64,000 bases of DNA, from assembly GCA_963830175.1 (NCBI GenBank), contig CAWHKV010000002.1, positions 558,001-622,000 on the forward strand, in the 5' to 3' direction. The notes below the pieces were generated by a model. That model was not told the DNA's origin. It made no database searches and was given only the letters and a program-made list of their open reading frames with translations. The position numbers and the translations under genes were made by a program. The stretch comes from JBBRBB01 sp963830175 (lineage in GTDB: Bacteria > Bacteroidota > Bacteroidia > Chitinophagales > Chitinophagaceae). This document shows positions 35,187 to 45,256 of this stretch, one piece after another (the stretch's first letter is position 1; every line of letters starts with the position of its first letter).

Positions 35187-35879
35187 ATGAAACCACTAAC
35201 TGTATTTTTGGCTGTACTTTTTTGGGCAGCCGTAATTTTTGATTGTGTTTTAATATCCTCTCACAATTCCAGTTTTCGATATATAACCAAGCTGGTTCTT
35301 GCGCCTTTGTTGTTTGGAATGATGATATCTGAAATTGAGCACACTACAAAATGGTGGAGTATCAGAATTATTTCTGTTGCCCTGCTGTTTTCACTTATTG
35401 GAGATGCACTGCTTATTAATCCTGATGATATAGTAACATTTATGTTGGGCATTGCTGCTTTTTGGATAGTTCAGGTTTGTTATATTCTTTTCTTTTACAG
35501 AAAACGCCCGTTCTTAAAAAAGAATGCAACCTTTTTATTACTCACAGGTTTGTTTATTATGGGTTATGTGGTATTGATGCAATACCTGATGTGGGATAAG
35601 CTTTATAATAAAAACGTTTACCTGCCTATTATTTTATATTCTGCCACCATAGGGTTTATGCTGCTTTCTGCAGCTAACATCAGCACCAGTGCAAGAATGC
35701 GAGATACTGCTGTAATGTTCTTTATACCGGGGGCAGTACTATTTATTATTTCTGATTCTTTAATAGCGCTAAATGAATTTTATTTTGCCCGGCCTGTATC
35801 AGGCGTTTACATTATGCTTTCTTACGCTGCCGCACAATTCCTGATTATAATGGGCTCTATTAAGTTTATTCAAAAATAA
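35187..35879 (+). CDS. YhhN/TMEM86-family membrane protein
   Basis: The 230-residue protein has about eight membrane segments. The conserved Asp positions of the family are in LLFSLIGDALLINPDD and in LFIISDSLIALNEFYF, and the last segment contains YAAAQFLIIMGS. Animal relatives (TMEM86B) are lysoplasmalogenases that cut the vinyl-ether bond of lysoplasmalogens; bacterial members are less studied and one from Legionella has lysoplasmalogenase activity. It starts 24 bases after the HU-like gene and is probably co-transcribed with it. Confidence 0.85.
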   Translation: MKPLTVFLAVLFWAAVIFDCVLISSHNSSFRYITKLVLAPLLFGMMISEIEHTTKWWSIRIISVALLFSLIGDALLINPDDIVTFMLGIAAFWIVQVCYILFFYRKRPFLKKNATFLLLTGLFIMGYVVLMQYLMWDKLYNKNVYLPIILYSATIGFMLLSAANISTSARMRDTAVMFFIPGAVLFIISDSLIALNEFYFARPVSGVYIMLSYAAAQFLIIMGSIKFIQK

Positions 35880-35906
35880 TCCCGGACCATTCTATTGATC
35901 CGGGAT
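35879..35906. terminator. Hairpin between convergent genes
   Basis: ATCCCGGA (35879-35886) pairs with TCCGGGAT (35899-35906). On the minus strand it is followed by ATTATTTTTG. It separates the YhhN gene from the end of groEL. Confidence 0.65.
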
Positions 35907-35938
35907 GTAAAGCTTTTTAGCTTTTATAATTCTGGAAA

Positions 35939-37579
35939 TTAATAATCCATTCCACCCATTCCGCCTGGCATTCCACCCGGAGCACCACCTGCAGATTTAG
36001 GTTCTGGTTTGTCTGCTATAACACATTCTGTGGTAAGCAACATGCCGGCGATAGAAGCTGCATTTTCCAACGCAATTCTGGTAACCTTTGTTGGGTCTAT
36101 AACACCTGCTTTAAGAAGGTCTTCATACACTTCAGTTCTTGCATTAAAACCATAATGGCCTTCTCCTTCCTTCACTTTCTGAACTACAATAGAACCTTCG
36201 ATACCGCTGTTTACAACAATTTGGCGAATTGGCTCTTCTAATGCTCTTCTGATGATTGCAACACCTGTTGTTTCATCTTCATTCAAGCCTTTAAAGTTAT
36301 CCAGTGCACTTACCGCACGAATATATGCAACTCCACCGCCAGGTACAATGCCTTCTTCAACGGCAGCACGTGTTGCATGTAAAGCGTCGTCAACTCTATC
36401 CTTTTTTTCCTTCATTTCAACTTCAGTCGCTGCACCTACATACAACACAGCAACACCACCACTTAATTTAGCAAGGCGTTCCTGTAATTTTTCTTTATCG
36501 TAATCAGAAGTTGTAGATTCTATTTGGGCTTTGATCTGATTTACACGGGCAGTGATATCATCTTTTTCACCTTTACCACCAACAACTGTAGTGTTGTCTT
36601 TATCTATGGTGATGCTATCTGCCTGACCTAAATAAGAAAGGTCTGCATTCTCTAATTTAAAGCCTTGTTCTTCGCTGATAACTGTTCCTTTAGTAAGAAT
36701 GGCAATGTCTTGCAACATTTCTTTTCTTCTGTCGCCAAAGCCCGGTGCTTTAACTGCAGCTACTTTTAAAGTGCCACGTAATTTATTTACTACCAGGGTA
36801 GCCAGTGCTTCACCTTCAAGGTCTTCTGCTATTATTACAAGTGGACGTCCACTTTGTGCAACTTTCTCCAGAATGTGCAGAATGTCTTTCATGGCAGAGA
36901 TCTTCTTATCATAAATAAGAATGTAAGGATTCTGCATTTCGGCCTCCATTTTTTCGCTGTTAGTAACGAAGTACGGAGAGATGTAACCGCGATCGAATTG
37001 CATACCTTCTACCACATCAACAGTGGTATCGGTGCCTTTTGCTTCTTCAACCGTAATAACCCCTTCTTTACCAACTTTACCGAAAGCTTCGGCTATTAAT
37101 TTACCGATGGTTTCATCGTTATTTGCAGAAATTGCAGCAACCTGCTGAATTTTATCGCTGTCGCTTCCAACCTTTTGAGATTGTGATGCAAGGGCTTTAA
37201 CAATAACTTCTACTGCTTTGTCAATGCCTCTTTTCAGATCCATTGGGTTTGCACCGGCAGCAACGTTCTTTAAACCTTCGCTGATGATTGACTGGGCAAG
37301 TACTGTTGCGGTTGTGGTACCATCACCTGCAATGTCTGCGGTTTTGCTGGCAACTTCCTTCAACATTTGGGCACCCATATTTTCAATGGGGTCTTCCAGT
37401 TCAATTTCTTTTGCTACGGTAACACCATCTTTAGTAATTGCAGGTGCACCAAACTTCTTTTCTATAACTACGTTTCTTCCTTTTGGGCCAAGGGTTACAC
37501 GAACGGCATTTGCCATAGTGTCAACACCCTTTTTCATTTTATTTCTCGCCTCAATATCGAAATATAATTGCTTAGACAT
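35939..37579 (-). CDS. groL: 60 kDa chaperonin GroEL
   Basis: The 546-residue protein matches GroEL along its length: VTLGPKGRNVVIEKKFGAPA, the nucleotide loop AGDGTTTATVLAQ, KAPGFGDRRKEMLQDIA in the apical domain and EEGIVPGGGVAYIRA near the end. The C-terminal tail is GGAPGGMPGGMGGMDY, the usual flexible Gly-Met tail. It forms the ATP-driven folding cage together with GroES. It follows groES by 45 bases on the minus strand. Confidence 0.99.
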   Translation of the reverse strand: MSKQLYFDIEARNKMKKGVDTMANAVRVTLGPKGRNVVIEKKFGAPAITKDGVTVAKEIELEDPIENMGAQMLKEVASKTADIAGDGTTTATVLAQSIISEGLKNVAAGANPMDLKRGIDKAVEVIVKALASQSQKVGSDSDKIQQVAAISANNDETIGKLIAEAFGKVGKEGVITVEEAKGTDTTVDVVEGMQFDRGYISPYFVTNSEKMEAEMQNPYILIYDKKISAMKDILHILEKVAQSGRPLVIIAEDLEGEALATLVVNKLRGTLKVAAVKAPGFGDRRKEMLQDIAILTKGTVISEEQGFKLENADLSYLGQADSITIDKDNTTVVGGKGEKDDITARVNQIKAQIESTTSDYDKEKLQERLAKLSGGVAVLYVGAATEVEMKEKKDRVDDALHATRAAVEEGIVPGGGVAYIRAVSALDNFKGLNEDETTGVAIIRRALEEPIRQIVVNSGIEGSIVVQKVKEGEGHYGFNARTEVYEDLLKAGVIDPTKVTRIALENAASIAGMLLTTECVIADKPEPKSAGGAPGGMPGGMGGMDY

Positions 37580-37624
37580 ACTTATTTGATTTATTATTTT
37601 ATAAGGTTTGATAAACGGGATGAT

Positions 37625-37906
37625 TTAAACAATTGCCAGGATATCGCTCTCTCTCATTATCAGGTAATCTTTACCTTCAACAGAGATCTCGGTTCCGGCA
37701 TATTTGCCATATAATACATTGTCTCCAACTTTTACTGTAACGGGCTCGTCTTTTTTGCCTGTGCCTGCAGCTACAACAACACCACGCTGTGGTTTTTCTT
37801 TCGCTGTGTCGGGAATAATGATACCACCCGCAGTTTTTTCTTCAGCTGCAGCTGGTTCTACAATTACCCTGTCATGTAAAGGGGTAACGTTTAATTTTTG
37901 TGCCAT
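37625..37906 (-). CDS. groS: 10 kDa co-chaperonin GroES
   Basis: The 93-residue protein has the GroES features VTPLHDRVIVEPAAAEEKTA, the mobile loop GGIIIPDTAKEKPQRG, and VLYGKYAGTEISVEGKDYLI. It caps the GroEL ring. It is the first gene of the groES-groEL operon. A palindrome 38-54 bases before the ATG could be a regulatory site; there is no CIRCE element. Confidence 0.99.
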   Translation of the reverse strand: MAQKLNVTPLHDRVIVEPAAAEEKTAGGIIIPDTAKEKPQRGVVVAAGTGKKDEPVTVKVGDNVLYGKYAGTEISVEGKDYLIMRESDILAIV

Positions 37907-37943
37907 AACTTATGTAATTTTTATTTTTTGAGGTTTTCTAATC

Positions 37944-37960
37944 CGCAAACGTGGTTTGCG
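37944..37960. promoter_or_regulatory. Palindrome upstream of groES
   Basis: CGCAAAC (37944-37950), GTG, GTTTGCG (37954-37960) is a perfect 7-base inverted repeat with AAT/ATT arms further out. It lies in the groES leader or promoter region. It does not match CIRCE (TTAGCACTC-N9-GAGTGCTAA). It may be an operator or a leader hairpin. Confidence 0.45.
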
Positions 37961-38154
37961 ATTATTATGCCATTGTAACTAATAAAGCCAAAATTTCAGC
38001 AAAATGGACATTACATGCAAAAATGGTGGGCAATATCAATCGTAAAGGGGCACAAAGGAAATGGTTTTAAATGAAGAATGACAAATTTTCACCTTAGGGA
38101 ACGATTTGAATTTTGCGGGATTCAACTTTTAAAAAGGGATTATCTTAATTTTAA

Positions 38155-38613
38155 ATGATGCAATCGAAAGCCTTAACTCCTGAAAAATACATGGAAGAAC
38201 TACCTGAAGACAGGAAAGCCACCATGAAAAAATTACGCACCACTATTTTAGAAAACCTGCCTAAGGGTTTTGAAGAGGTGATGAGTTATGGCATGATAGG
38301 CTATGTAGTGCCTCATTCAATTTACCCTCCAGGGTATCATTGCGATCCTAAATTGCCCTTACCTTTTATAAACATAGCCTCGCAAAAAAATTTTATTGCA
38401 GTTTACCATATGGGTTTGTATGCCAATGAGCAATTATTACAATGGTTTCTGGCGGAATATGAAAAACTTTCGGCCGGTAAATTAGATATGGGTAAAAGTT
38501 GCCTGCGTTTTAAGCCTGCAAAGCCCATTCCCTATGAAATTATAGGAAAGCTTGTTTCAAAAGTAAAACCTGAAGAATGGGTTTCCATTTATGAAAAGGC
38601 TTTCAGAAAATAA
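38155..38613 (+). CDS. DUF1801-domain protein
   Basis: The 152-residue protein has the DUF1801/YdhG pattern: TPEKYMEELPEDRKATMKKL, then LPKGFEEVMSYGMIGYVVPH, NFIAVYHMGLYANEQLL and MGKSCLRFKPAKPIPYEIIG. Proteins of this fold are small and soluble with no agreed function; some are linked to iron or stress. The start may be the ATG at 38155 or the adjacent one at 38158. It ends eight bases before a convergent symporter gene. Confidence 0.85.
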   Translation: MMQSKALTPEKYMEELPEDRKATMKKLRTTILENLPKGFEEVMSYGMIGYVVPHSIYPPGYHCDPKLPLPFINIASQKNFIAVYHMGLYANEQLLQWFLAEYEKLSAGKLDMGKSCLRFKPAKPIPYEIIGKLVSKVKPEEWVSIYEKAFRK

Positions 38614-38621
38614 TTATTCTT

Positions 38622-40292
38622 CTACCAATAGATAGTATATAGTGCAGCCAGTATACCTGTAATGATTAATACCCCTGCCAGGAACCCAGGTGCAAGTTTA
38701 AACATCGATTTATCAATTTCTAATCCATTGGTTTTAACACCTCTCTTGTTTTCATACATGCTAATGATGTACATGCCAATAATGCAAATACCAAACACAA
38801 TTCCCATCCTGTCTAAAAATGGAATTTCATAAACACCCTCTGCCGTTTCTTTCGCAAAACCTATAGGTGCAAGAAACGAGAGATCTGCAAATGCCGGTAA
38901 AAATTTAAGAAGAAGGGAAAATAAAAAGCCACCAATTGTAGCAAAAAGGGCTGCGTTGGAAGTAGTTTTCTTCCAGAAGAACCCGAGAATAAACATGGCA
39001 AATATACCAGGCGATACAAACCCTGTGTACTCCTGGATATACTGAAACCCGCCTTTTTTATCAATGCCCAGGAATGGTGAAATAATTATAGCTAAAATCA
39101 TAGCTACTACTATTGCTATACGACCGATGTTCACCAGTTTCTTCTCAGTGGCTTCGGGGTTAATTCGTTTTTTATAAATATCAAGGGTAAATATGGTAGA
39201 AATACTATTTGCCTTTCCTGCAAGTGACGCTACAACAGCTGCAGTAAGTGCAGCAAACGACAATCCCTTTAAACCCTGGGGAAGTAAATTCAGTAAAACA
39301 GGATAAGCCCTGTCGGGGTTAACTTCACCACCCTGTAGCATTTCCGTAGTAAAACTTCCTTCTTTATATAAAACGTAGGCAGCAATACCAGGTATAACGA
39401 CAATCAGGGGCATCAACAGTTTCAAAAAGGCAGCGAACATAATACCGCTTCTGGCAGTTTTAAGATCGGCACCTAATGCGCGCTGGGTAATGTATTGGTT
39501 ACAGCCCCAATAATTTAAATTTGCAATCCATAGTCCGCCAATAAGTACAGTTAAACCAGGCAGGTCGGTATAATTTGGATTATCCTGCTTAAATATCATT
39601 TGGAAATGGTCTGTTGCCTTGCTTTGTAGTAACCCAAAACCATTTATGGCACCAGAGGAGCCAAAATGATCTGCAACAAGGTTTAATGCGAGGTAGGTGG
39701 TTGCCAGCCCACCCAATATCAGGAAGAATACCTGTATTACATCAGTATACCCGATAACTTTCATGCCACCCAGTGTTATGAATATGGCGAAGATGGCAAG
39801 CCCCATCATGCAAAAAGTAAAATTAAGACCTGAAATACTGCTTATTGCCAGGGCACCCAGGTAAAGAATTGAAGTAAGGTTTACAACTACATACAATAAA
39901 AGCCAGAACACTGCCATGATCATACTTACTGTTCCATTATACCGCTGATTTAAAAACTGCGGCATAGTGTAAATTTTGTTCTTTAAATATACCGGCATAA
40001 AGAAAACTGCGACGATAATTAAAGAGGCTGCCGCCATCCACTCGTAACTGGCAATCGCGAGACCCATTTTAAACCCGCTGCCGCTCATGCCAATGAACTG
40101 TTCAGCAGAAATATTACTTGCTATAAGAGAAGCACCTATTGCCCACCAGGTTAATGAACCCTCGGCTAAAAAATAGTCTTTGGTATCGGTTTGTGCTTTC
40201 TTTTTACGGTGGTAAATAAACCATCCGTAACCCGCAACAATAAAGAAGTATATGAAAAATACAACGTAGTCAGAAGTATGCAAAACATTCAT
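38622..40292 (-). CDS. Sodium:solute symporter (SGLT-like)
   Basis: The 556-residue protein has about 14 membrane segments and the SSS family signatures: DYFLAEGSLTWWAIGASLIA and SNISAEQFIGMSGSGFK in the first segments, then AALTAAVVASLAGKANSIST, which holds the Na+ site region of segment 8. The text GGLWIANLNYWGCNQYITQRAL is typical of the sugar-transporting SGLT branch. It would import a sugar or inositol with Na+. It stands alone, so the substrate cannot be inferred from neighbours. Confidence 0.9.
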   Translation of the reverse strand: MNVLHTSDYVVFFIYFFIVAGYGWFIYHRKKKAQTDTKDYFLAEGSLTWWAIGASLIASNISAEQFIGMSGSGFKMGLAIASYEWMAAASLIIVAVFFMPVYLKNKIYTMPQFLNQRYNGTVSMIMAVFWLLLYVVVNLTSILYLGALAISSISGLNFTFCMMGLAIFAIFITLGGMKVIGYTDVIQVFFLILGGLATTYLALNLVADHFGSSGAINGFGLLQSKATDHFQMIFKQDNPNYTDLPGLTVLIGGLWIANLNYWGCNQYITQRALGADLKTARSGIMFAAFLKLLMPLIVVIPGIAAYVLYKEGSFTTEMLQGGEVNPDRAYPVLLNLLPQGLKGLSFAALTAAVVASLAGKANSISTIFTLDIYKKRINPEATEKKLVNIGRIAIVVAMILAIIISPFLGIDKKGGFQYIQEYTGFVSPGIFAMFILGFFWKKTTSNAALFATIGGFLFSLLLKFLPAFADLSFLAPIGFAKETAEGVYEIPFLDRMGIVFGICIIGMYIISMYENKRGVKTNGLEIDKSMFKLAPGFLAGVLIITGILAALYTIYW

Positions 40293-40442
40293 ATGGCTGT
40301 ATTGTTATTTATTAAAAAATAAATATAGAACTATAATGAATATTTGGCTTATTTGCCCCTGATAATTATTTTTCAATAACAGAATTGCGGGTTGCACTTC
40401 TGTTAATCCATAACTTTATTTATAACAATCAAAACACGCTGC

Positions 40443-42179
40443 ATGAATTTTTCCTTATTCCGCACAAAGAACATTGATAAAATTCTGAAAGATTCAAAGC
40501 TGGCTGATGAAGCCGGGCATAGTACAGGCCTAAAGAGGGTTTTAACACTTCGCGATCTAACCTTTTTTGGTATTGCTGCGATAATAGGGGCAGGCAGTTT
40601 TAGTAGTTTGGGGCAGGCGGTTTTTAATGGCGGTCCCGGCGTGGTTGTACTATTTATTATTTGCGGAATTGCATGCGGTTTCACAGCTTTATGTTATGCT
40701 GAATTTGCAAGCCGTATACCAGTTGCTGGCAGCGCATACACTTATGCATACGCAAGTTTTGGGGAGGTGTTTGCATGGATAATAGGGTGGGCATTAATTA
40801 TGGAATATTCTATAGGGAATATTTATGTTGCGTTTTCGTGGAGCGATTATCTTACCTCTTTTCTTCATAAAATAAATGTTCATATACCTGATTATCTTAC
40901 CTGCAGTTATATGGAGGCGCATGGTGCCATTGCTGAGTTCACTTCAACACCTGCAGATGCATTAACACGATCTACAGCAGAACTCATTAATGCGTGGAAC
41001 ACAGCACCGGTGGTAGGAGGATTACGTGTAATTTTAGATGCCCCGGCTATAGTTATTAATGTGCTTATAACAATATTGGTTTACGTAGGTGTAAAGGAGT
41101 CCCGAAATTTTAGTAACATAATGGTAATCTTAAAACTGGCCATTATAATTCTCGTTATTGCTGTAGGCGCATATTATGTAAACCCGGATAACTGGCTTCC
41201 TTTAAATAATGAAGGTGTGAGATCTTTTATGCCCAATGGCTTTAGCGGAGTAATGAGTGCAGTAAGTGGAGTATTCTTTGCATATATAGGTTTCGATGCA
41301 ATTAGTGTACTTGCAGAGGAAAGTAAAAACCCTCAGCGCGATCTGCCACGAAGTATGATGCTTTCGCTCGTGATTTGCACCATAGTCTATATATTATTAA
41401 CGCTTGTTCTAACCGGTGTGTTATATTACCAGAACTTTAATAACGTTGGAGATCCGCTTTCTAAAATTTTTGAAGAAACCAATGTGGGGTGGATGCAATT
41501 TACAGTATCTCTTGCAGCCATTATCGCCATGACCAGTGTATTACTTGTATTTCAAATGGGGCAGCCCCGAATATGGATGAGTATGAGCCGTGATGGATTA
41601 TTGCCTGAAAAATTTCAGAAAATTCATCCTAAGTTTCAGACACCTTCTTTCTCAACCATCATGACGGGTTTGTTCGTAGGAGTACCGATTTTATTCACCG
41701 ATAAAACTTTTGTTTTAGACTTTACAAGTATTGCAACACTGTTTGCTTTTGTGCTTGTTTGCGGTGGAGTATTATTAATCCCCAGGAAAGAAAAGGTGAG
41801 CGGGAAATTCGCTATGCCATACATTAATGGCAAATACATCTTTCCACTTATAATTTTAATTGCACTTTCTGTTCTCTTATTATTCAATGGAAATTATCTC
41901 ACCGACCTTGTAAACAATACAGATGGAAATTCTTCTTATAATATTTCCACTTTAATTTTTTGGATTGTTATGGTTTTGTTGTCGGTATTCACTTTTTCCA
42001 GGAGCCTTTCACTTGTTCCATTACTTGGCCTGTCAACCTGCCTTTACTTACTAACAGGTATGACAGGCAATAACTGGGCATGGTTTGCAAGCTGGCTGGC
42101 ACTGGGGCTCATCATTTACTTTATGTATGGTTACAGAAAAAGTAAGTTAAGAAAAGAGGCGGAAAGCAGGTTAGCCTAA
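40443..42179 (+). CDS. APC-family amino acid permease (CAT-like)
   Basis: The 578-residue protein has about 14 membrane segments. Segment 1 has FFGIAAIIGAGSFSSLGQAV, the unwound helix with the substrate glycines, and segment 2-3 has FASRIPVAGSAYTYAYASFG, a strong cationic amino acid transporter signature. GVFFAYIGFDAISVLAEES lies in segment 6. It is related to bacterial YfnA-like and animal CAT carriers. Substrate is most likely an amino acid but cannot be narrowed. The basic tail ends at 42179, nine bases before a convergent gene. Confidence 0.92.
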   Translation: MNFSLFRTKNIDKILKDSKLADEAGHSTGLKRVLTLRDLTFFGIAAIIGAGSFSSLGQAVFNGGPGVVVLFIICGIACGFTALCYAEFASRIPVAGSAYTYAYASFGEVFAWIIGWALIMEYSIGNIYVAFSWSDYLTSFLHKINVHIPDYLTCSYMEAHGAIAEFTSTPADALTRSTAELINAWNTAPVVGGLRVILDAPAIVINVLITILVYVGVKESRNFSNIMVILKLAIIILVIAVGAYYVNPDNWLPLNNEGVRSFMPNGFSGVMSAVSGVFFAYIGFDAISVLAEESKNPQRDLPRSMMLSLVICTIVYILLTLVLTGVLYYQNFNNVGDPLSKIFEETNVGWMQFTVSLAAIIAMTSVLLVFQMGQPRIWMSMSRDGLLPEKFQKIHPKFQTPSFSTIMTGLFVGVPILFTDKTFVLDFTSIATLFAFVLVCGGVLLIPRKEKVSGKFAMPYINGKYIFPLIILIALSVLLLFNGNYLTDLVNNTDGNSSYNISTLIFWIVMVLLSVFTFSRSLSLVPLLGLSTCLYLLTGMTGNNWAWFASWLALGLIIYFMYGYRKSKLRKEAESRLA

Positions 42180-42188
42180 AAAAAATGT

Positions 42189-42572
42189 TTATTCAAAATC
42201 TTCATCCTTCATTAATTCTCTTTCTAACTCTTCCATTTGAAGAATATCCCACGCTTCGCTTTCAGTAGGCGTAATGTTCATGGTGTCTGCGATATCTAAA
42301 CTCTGCAATTTTTCAAGCACAGCGGGCTGCAATTCACAAATAACAAAAGAGTGATTATCGGCATAAAAATGTTGTTGCAAATAAGCAATTTTTTCAATGC
42401 TTAATTCATCAGAATCTTTTACCTCTTTCATGTTCAACACAATATTTTTTATACTATTCGTTAAATAGTGCGAAGCCTTTGTAACTAATTGCTCTGTTAA
42501 TGTGTCAGATAAAAAATCGGAGGTGGGAGTTATTGTCGTAAATTTCTCTCTGGTATCAATTTTGACCTCCAT
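42189..42572 (-). CDS. STAS-like domain protein
   Basis: The 127-residue protein begins EVKIDTREKFTTITPTSDFL, continues SIKNIVLNMKEVKDSDELS and ends in an acidic tail (ELERELMKDEDFE). The order strand-helix-strand with NIVLNMKEVKDSD in place of the usual D-S-S/T-G helix start is like STAS anti-anti-sigma domains, but the phosphorylatable Ser is not clear. It has no kinase or phosphatase neighbour. Function is unknown; the STAS match is moderate. Confidence 0.6.
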   Translation of the reverse strand: MEVKIDTREKFTTITPTSDFLSDTLTEQLVTKASHYLTNSIKNIVLNMKEVKDSDELSIEKIAYLQQHFYADNHSFVICELQPAVLEKLQSLDIADTMNITPTESEAWDILQMEELERELMKDEDFE

Positions 42573-42659
42573 AAATGTATTAATTGATTAACATTATGTG
42601 TATAAGTGCACATTATGATTCGTCAAATTTATTTGTTATAATTGTACAAACAAGATTAA

Positions 42660-45188
42660 ATGGATAATAACTTTTCAGCACAGGTAAAAGAGATCATCTC
42701 GTTCAGCAGGGAAGAGGCGTTGAGGCTGGGAAATGATTTTATAGGAACCGAACATTTGCTACTCGGATTAATTAGAGAAGGTGAGAACACCGCCATAAAA
42801 GTTTTAAAGCAACTTAACATAGACTTGTACGATCTTAGAAAGGAAGTAGAGCTTGCCGTGAAAGATAAAACAGGTAAAAATATAGCTAACATAAATAGTC
42901 TGCCGTTAACCAAGCAGGCAGAAAAAGTTATACGTGTTACAGTGCTCGAAGCAAAAGCTCTAAAAAGTCCTTTAGTGGAAACAGAGCACCTCATGCTTTC
43001 TATCCTGAAAAACAAAGAAAACATTGCTACGCAAATTCTTAACCAGTTTGATGTTGACTACGACATTTTCAGGAACGAGTTAGGCATGGTTAAAAGCAAT
43101 GAACCTCGCAGCGAATACACTGAGGATAACGATGATGATTTTGACGATGAAAAAAAGCAATCGTATTCTCAGCAAAGAGGCAAGCAGGGTGCCAATGCAA
43201 AAAGTAAAACCCCTGTTCTTGATAATTTCGGAAGAGACATTACTAAACTTGCAGAGTCAGGCACATTAGACCCCATTGTTGGGCGCGAAAAAGAAATTGA
43301 AAGAGTTTCACAAATTCTATCACGCAGAAAAAAGAACAATCCAATTTTAATTGGCGAACCCGGTGTTGGTAAGACAGCCATTGTTGAAGGGCTTGCACTG
43401 CGTATAGTGCAACGTAAGGTTAGCAGGGTTTTGTTTGATAAAAGAGTTATAAGCTTAGACCTGGCAGCACTTGTTGCCGGCACAAAATATCGTGGTCAGT
43501 TCGAAGAAAGAATGAAAGCTATAATGAATGAGCTGGAAAAGAACCGCGATGTTATTTTATTTATTGATGAAATACATACAATAGTTGGTGCAGGTGGTGC
43601 CAGTGGTTCACTGGATGCCAGTAACATTTTTAAACCGGCATTATCCCGCGGAGAATTGCAATGTATTGGGGCATCTACGCTGGATGAATATCGCATGTAT
43701 ATTGAAAAGGATGGAGCATTAGATCGTCGTTTTCAAAAAGTAATGGTCGATCCCCCAACCGTGGAAGAAACCATTCAGATTCTCACTAATATTCAACCCC
43801 GATACGAAGAATATCACAATGTTTCTTATAACGAAGAAGCCATTGATGCCTGCGTTAAATTAAGCGACCGGTACATGACGGACCGTTTGTTGCCAGATAA
43901 AGCTATCGATGTGCTGGATGAAGTGGGCGCCCGTGTGCATTTAAAAAATATTAATGTTCCGGAAAATATAGTTGACTTAGAAAAGAAAATTGAAGACATT
44001 AAGGTTGAAAAAAATCGGGTTGTAAAAAGTCAGCGTTTTGAAGAAGCTGCTGCTCTTAGAGATACAGAAAAAAGATTGGGTGAAGAATTAGATAAGGCCA
44101 AAACAGCCTGGGAAGAAGAAAGCAAGCACAAACGTTACCCGATTAATGAAGAAGATATAGCAGAAGTTGTAAGTATGATGACCGGCATACCTGTAAAAAG
44201 AATGGTGCAGGCAGAAACAGACAAGCTTCGAAAAATGGCCGATGATATGCGGGGTATGGTCGTTGGACAGGATGACCCGATAAGTAAAGTTGTTAAGGCT
44301 GTACAAAGAAATCGCGTAGGTCTTAAAGACCCCAAAAAACCCATCGGTACTTTTATATTCTTAGGTCCTACAGGTGTGGGAAAAACAGAATTGGCGAGAG
44401 CCCTTGCCAGGTATATGTTCGACTCAGAAGATGCATTGATACGATTGGATATGAGTGAATACATGGAAAAATTCACAGTAAGCAGGCTTATTGGTGCGCC
44501 TCCCGGTTATGTTGGTTATGAAGAAGGCGGTCAGCTTACCGAAAAGGTTAGACGCAAACCATACAGTGTTATTTTGTTGGATGAAATTGAAAAAGCGCAT
44601 CCCGATATTTATAATATTCTGTTACAGGTTTTAGACGATGGGCAATTAACTGATGGATTAGGAAGAAAGGTGAATTTTAAGAATACACTAATCATCATGA
44701 CATCGAATATTGGTGTTCGCCAGTTGAAAGAGTTTGGTGATGGAGTAGGTTTTGCCACTGCTGCAAGAATGCAAAACCAGGATGAAAATAATAAAGCAGT
44801 TATTGAAAAAGCCTTGAAGCGTACGTTTGCTCCTGAGTTCTTAAACAGGATAGATGATGTAGTTATCTTTAATTCTTTAACAAAAGAAAATATATTCGAC
44901 ATCATAGACATACTGATGAAAGGAGTGATGAAACGCCTGAATGCCTTAGGATATTCTCTTGAACTAACACCCGAAGCAAAAGAGTTTATTGCAGAAAAAG
45001 GTTATGATGTGCAGTTTGGGGCACGGCCACTTCACCGGGCAATTCAAAAGTATTTGGAAGATGCCCTTGCTGAGGAGATTCTTAACATGAATGTAAAACA
45101 GGGCGATACCCTTATTGCTGATCTGGATAAAGAAAATAGCCTCATTAAATTTTCTTTTAAAAAAAAGGCCGAAAACGCTAACGTCTAG
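42660..45188 (+). CDS. clpC: ATP-dependent Clp protease ATP-binding subunit ClpC
   Basis: The 842-residue protein has two Clp N repeats (residues 1-145), a linker rich in Asp/Gln, the first AAA+ module with Walker A GEPGVGKT (232-239), a UVR-like helix pair (KSQRFEEAAALRDTEKRL), and a second AAA+ module with Walker A GPTGVGKT (about 569-576). The UVR-like middle region identifies ClpC rather than ClpA or ClpB. It unfolds substrates and feeds them to ClpP, which is not in this window. A strong terminator follows. Confidence 0.97.
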   Translation: MDNNFSAQVKEIISFSREEALRLGNDFIGTEHLLLGLIREGENTAIKVLKQLNIDLYDLRKEVELAVKDKTGKNIANINSLPLTKQAEKVIRVTVLEAKALKSPLVETEHLMLSILKNKENIATQILNQFDVDYDIFRNELGMVKSNEPRSEYTEDNDDDFDDEKKQSYSQQRGKQGANAKSKTPVLDNFGRDITKLAESGTLDPIVGREKEIERVSQILSRRKKNNPILIGEPGVGKTAIVEGLALRIVQRKVSRVLFDKRVISLDLAALVAGTKYRGQFEERMKAIMNELEKNRDVILFIDEIHTIVGAGGASGSLDASNIFKPALSRGELQCIGASTLDEYRMYIEKDGALDRRFQKVMVDPPTVEETIQILTNIQPRYEEYHNVSYNEEAIDACVKLSDRYMTDRLLPDKAIDVLDEVGARVHLKNINVPENIVDLEKKIEDIKVEKNRVVKSQRFEEAAALRDTEKRLGEELDKAKTAWEEESKHKRYPINEEDIAEVVSMMTGIPVKRMVQAETDKLRKMADDMRGMVVGQDDPISKVVKAVQRNRVGLKDPKKPIGTFIFLGPTGVGKTELARALARYMFDSEDALIRLDMSEYMEKFTVSRLIGAPPGYVGYEEGGQLTEKVRRKPYSVILLDEIEKAHPDIYNILLQVLDDGQLTDGLGRKVNFKNTLIIMTSNIGVRQLKEFGDGVGFATAARMQNQDENNKAVIEKALKRTFAPEFLNRIDDVVIFNSLTKENIFDIIDILMKGVMKRLNALGYSLELTPEAKEFIAEKGYDVQFGARPLHRAIQKYLEDALAEEILNMNVKQGDTLIADLDKENSLIKFSFKKKAENANV

Positions 45189-45199
45189 CAATTAATGAT

Positions 45200-45236
45200 A
45201 TAAAAAAAGGACTGAATTTTTCAGTCCTTTTTTTAT
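45200..45236. terminator. Bidirectional terminator after clpC
   Basis: A perfect 16-base stem (45200-45215 with 45221-45236) with a five-base loop, GGACTGA at the top and A/T runs at the base, 12 bases past the clpC stop. It also lies past the end of the minus-strand gene at 45257. Confidence 0.9.
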
Positions 45237-45256
45237 GATTTATATTTTACAATAGC

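Noticed and set aside
37907..38154. A CIRCE element before groES
   Set aside because: The consensus TTAGCACTC-N9-GAGTGCTAA was looked for and not found; only the different palindrome at 37944-37960 is present.
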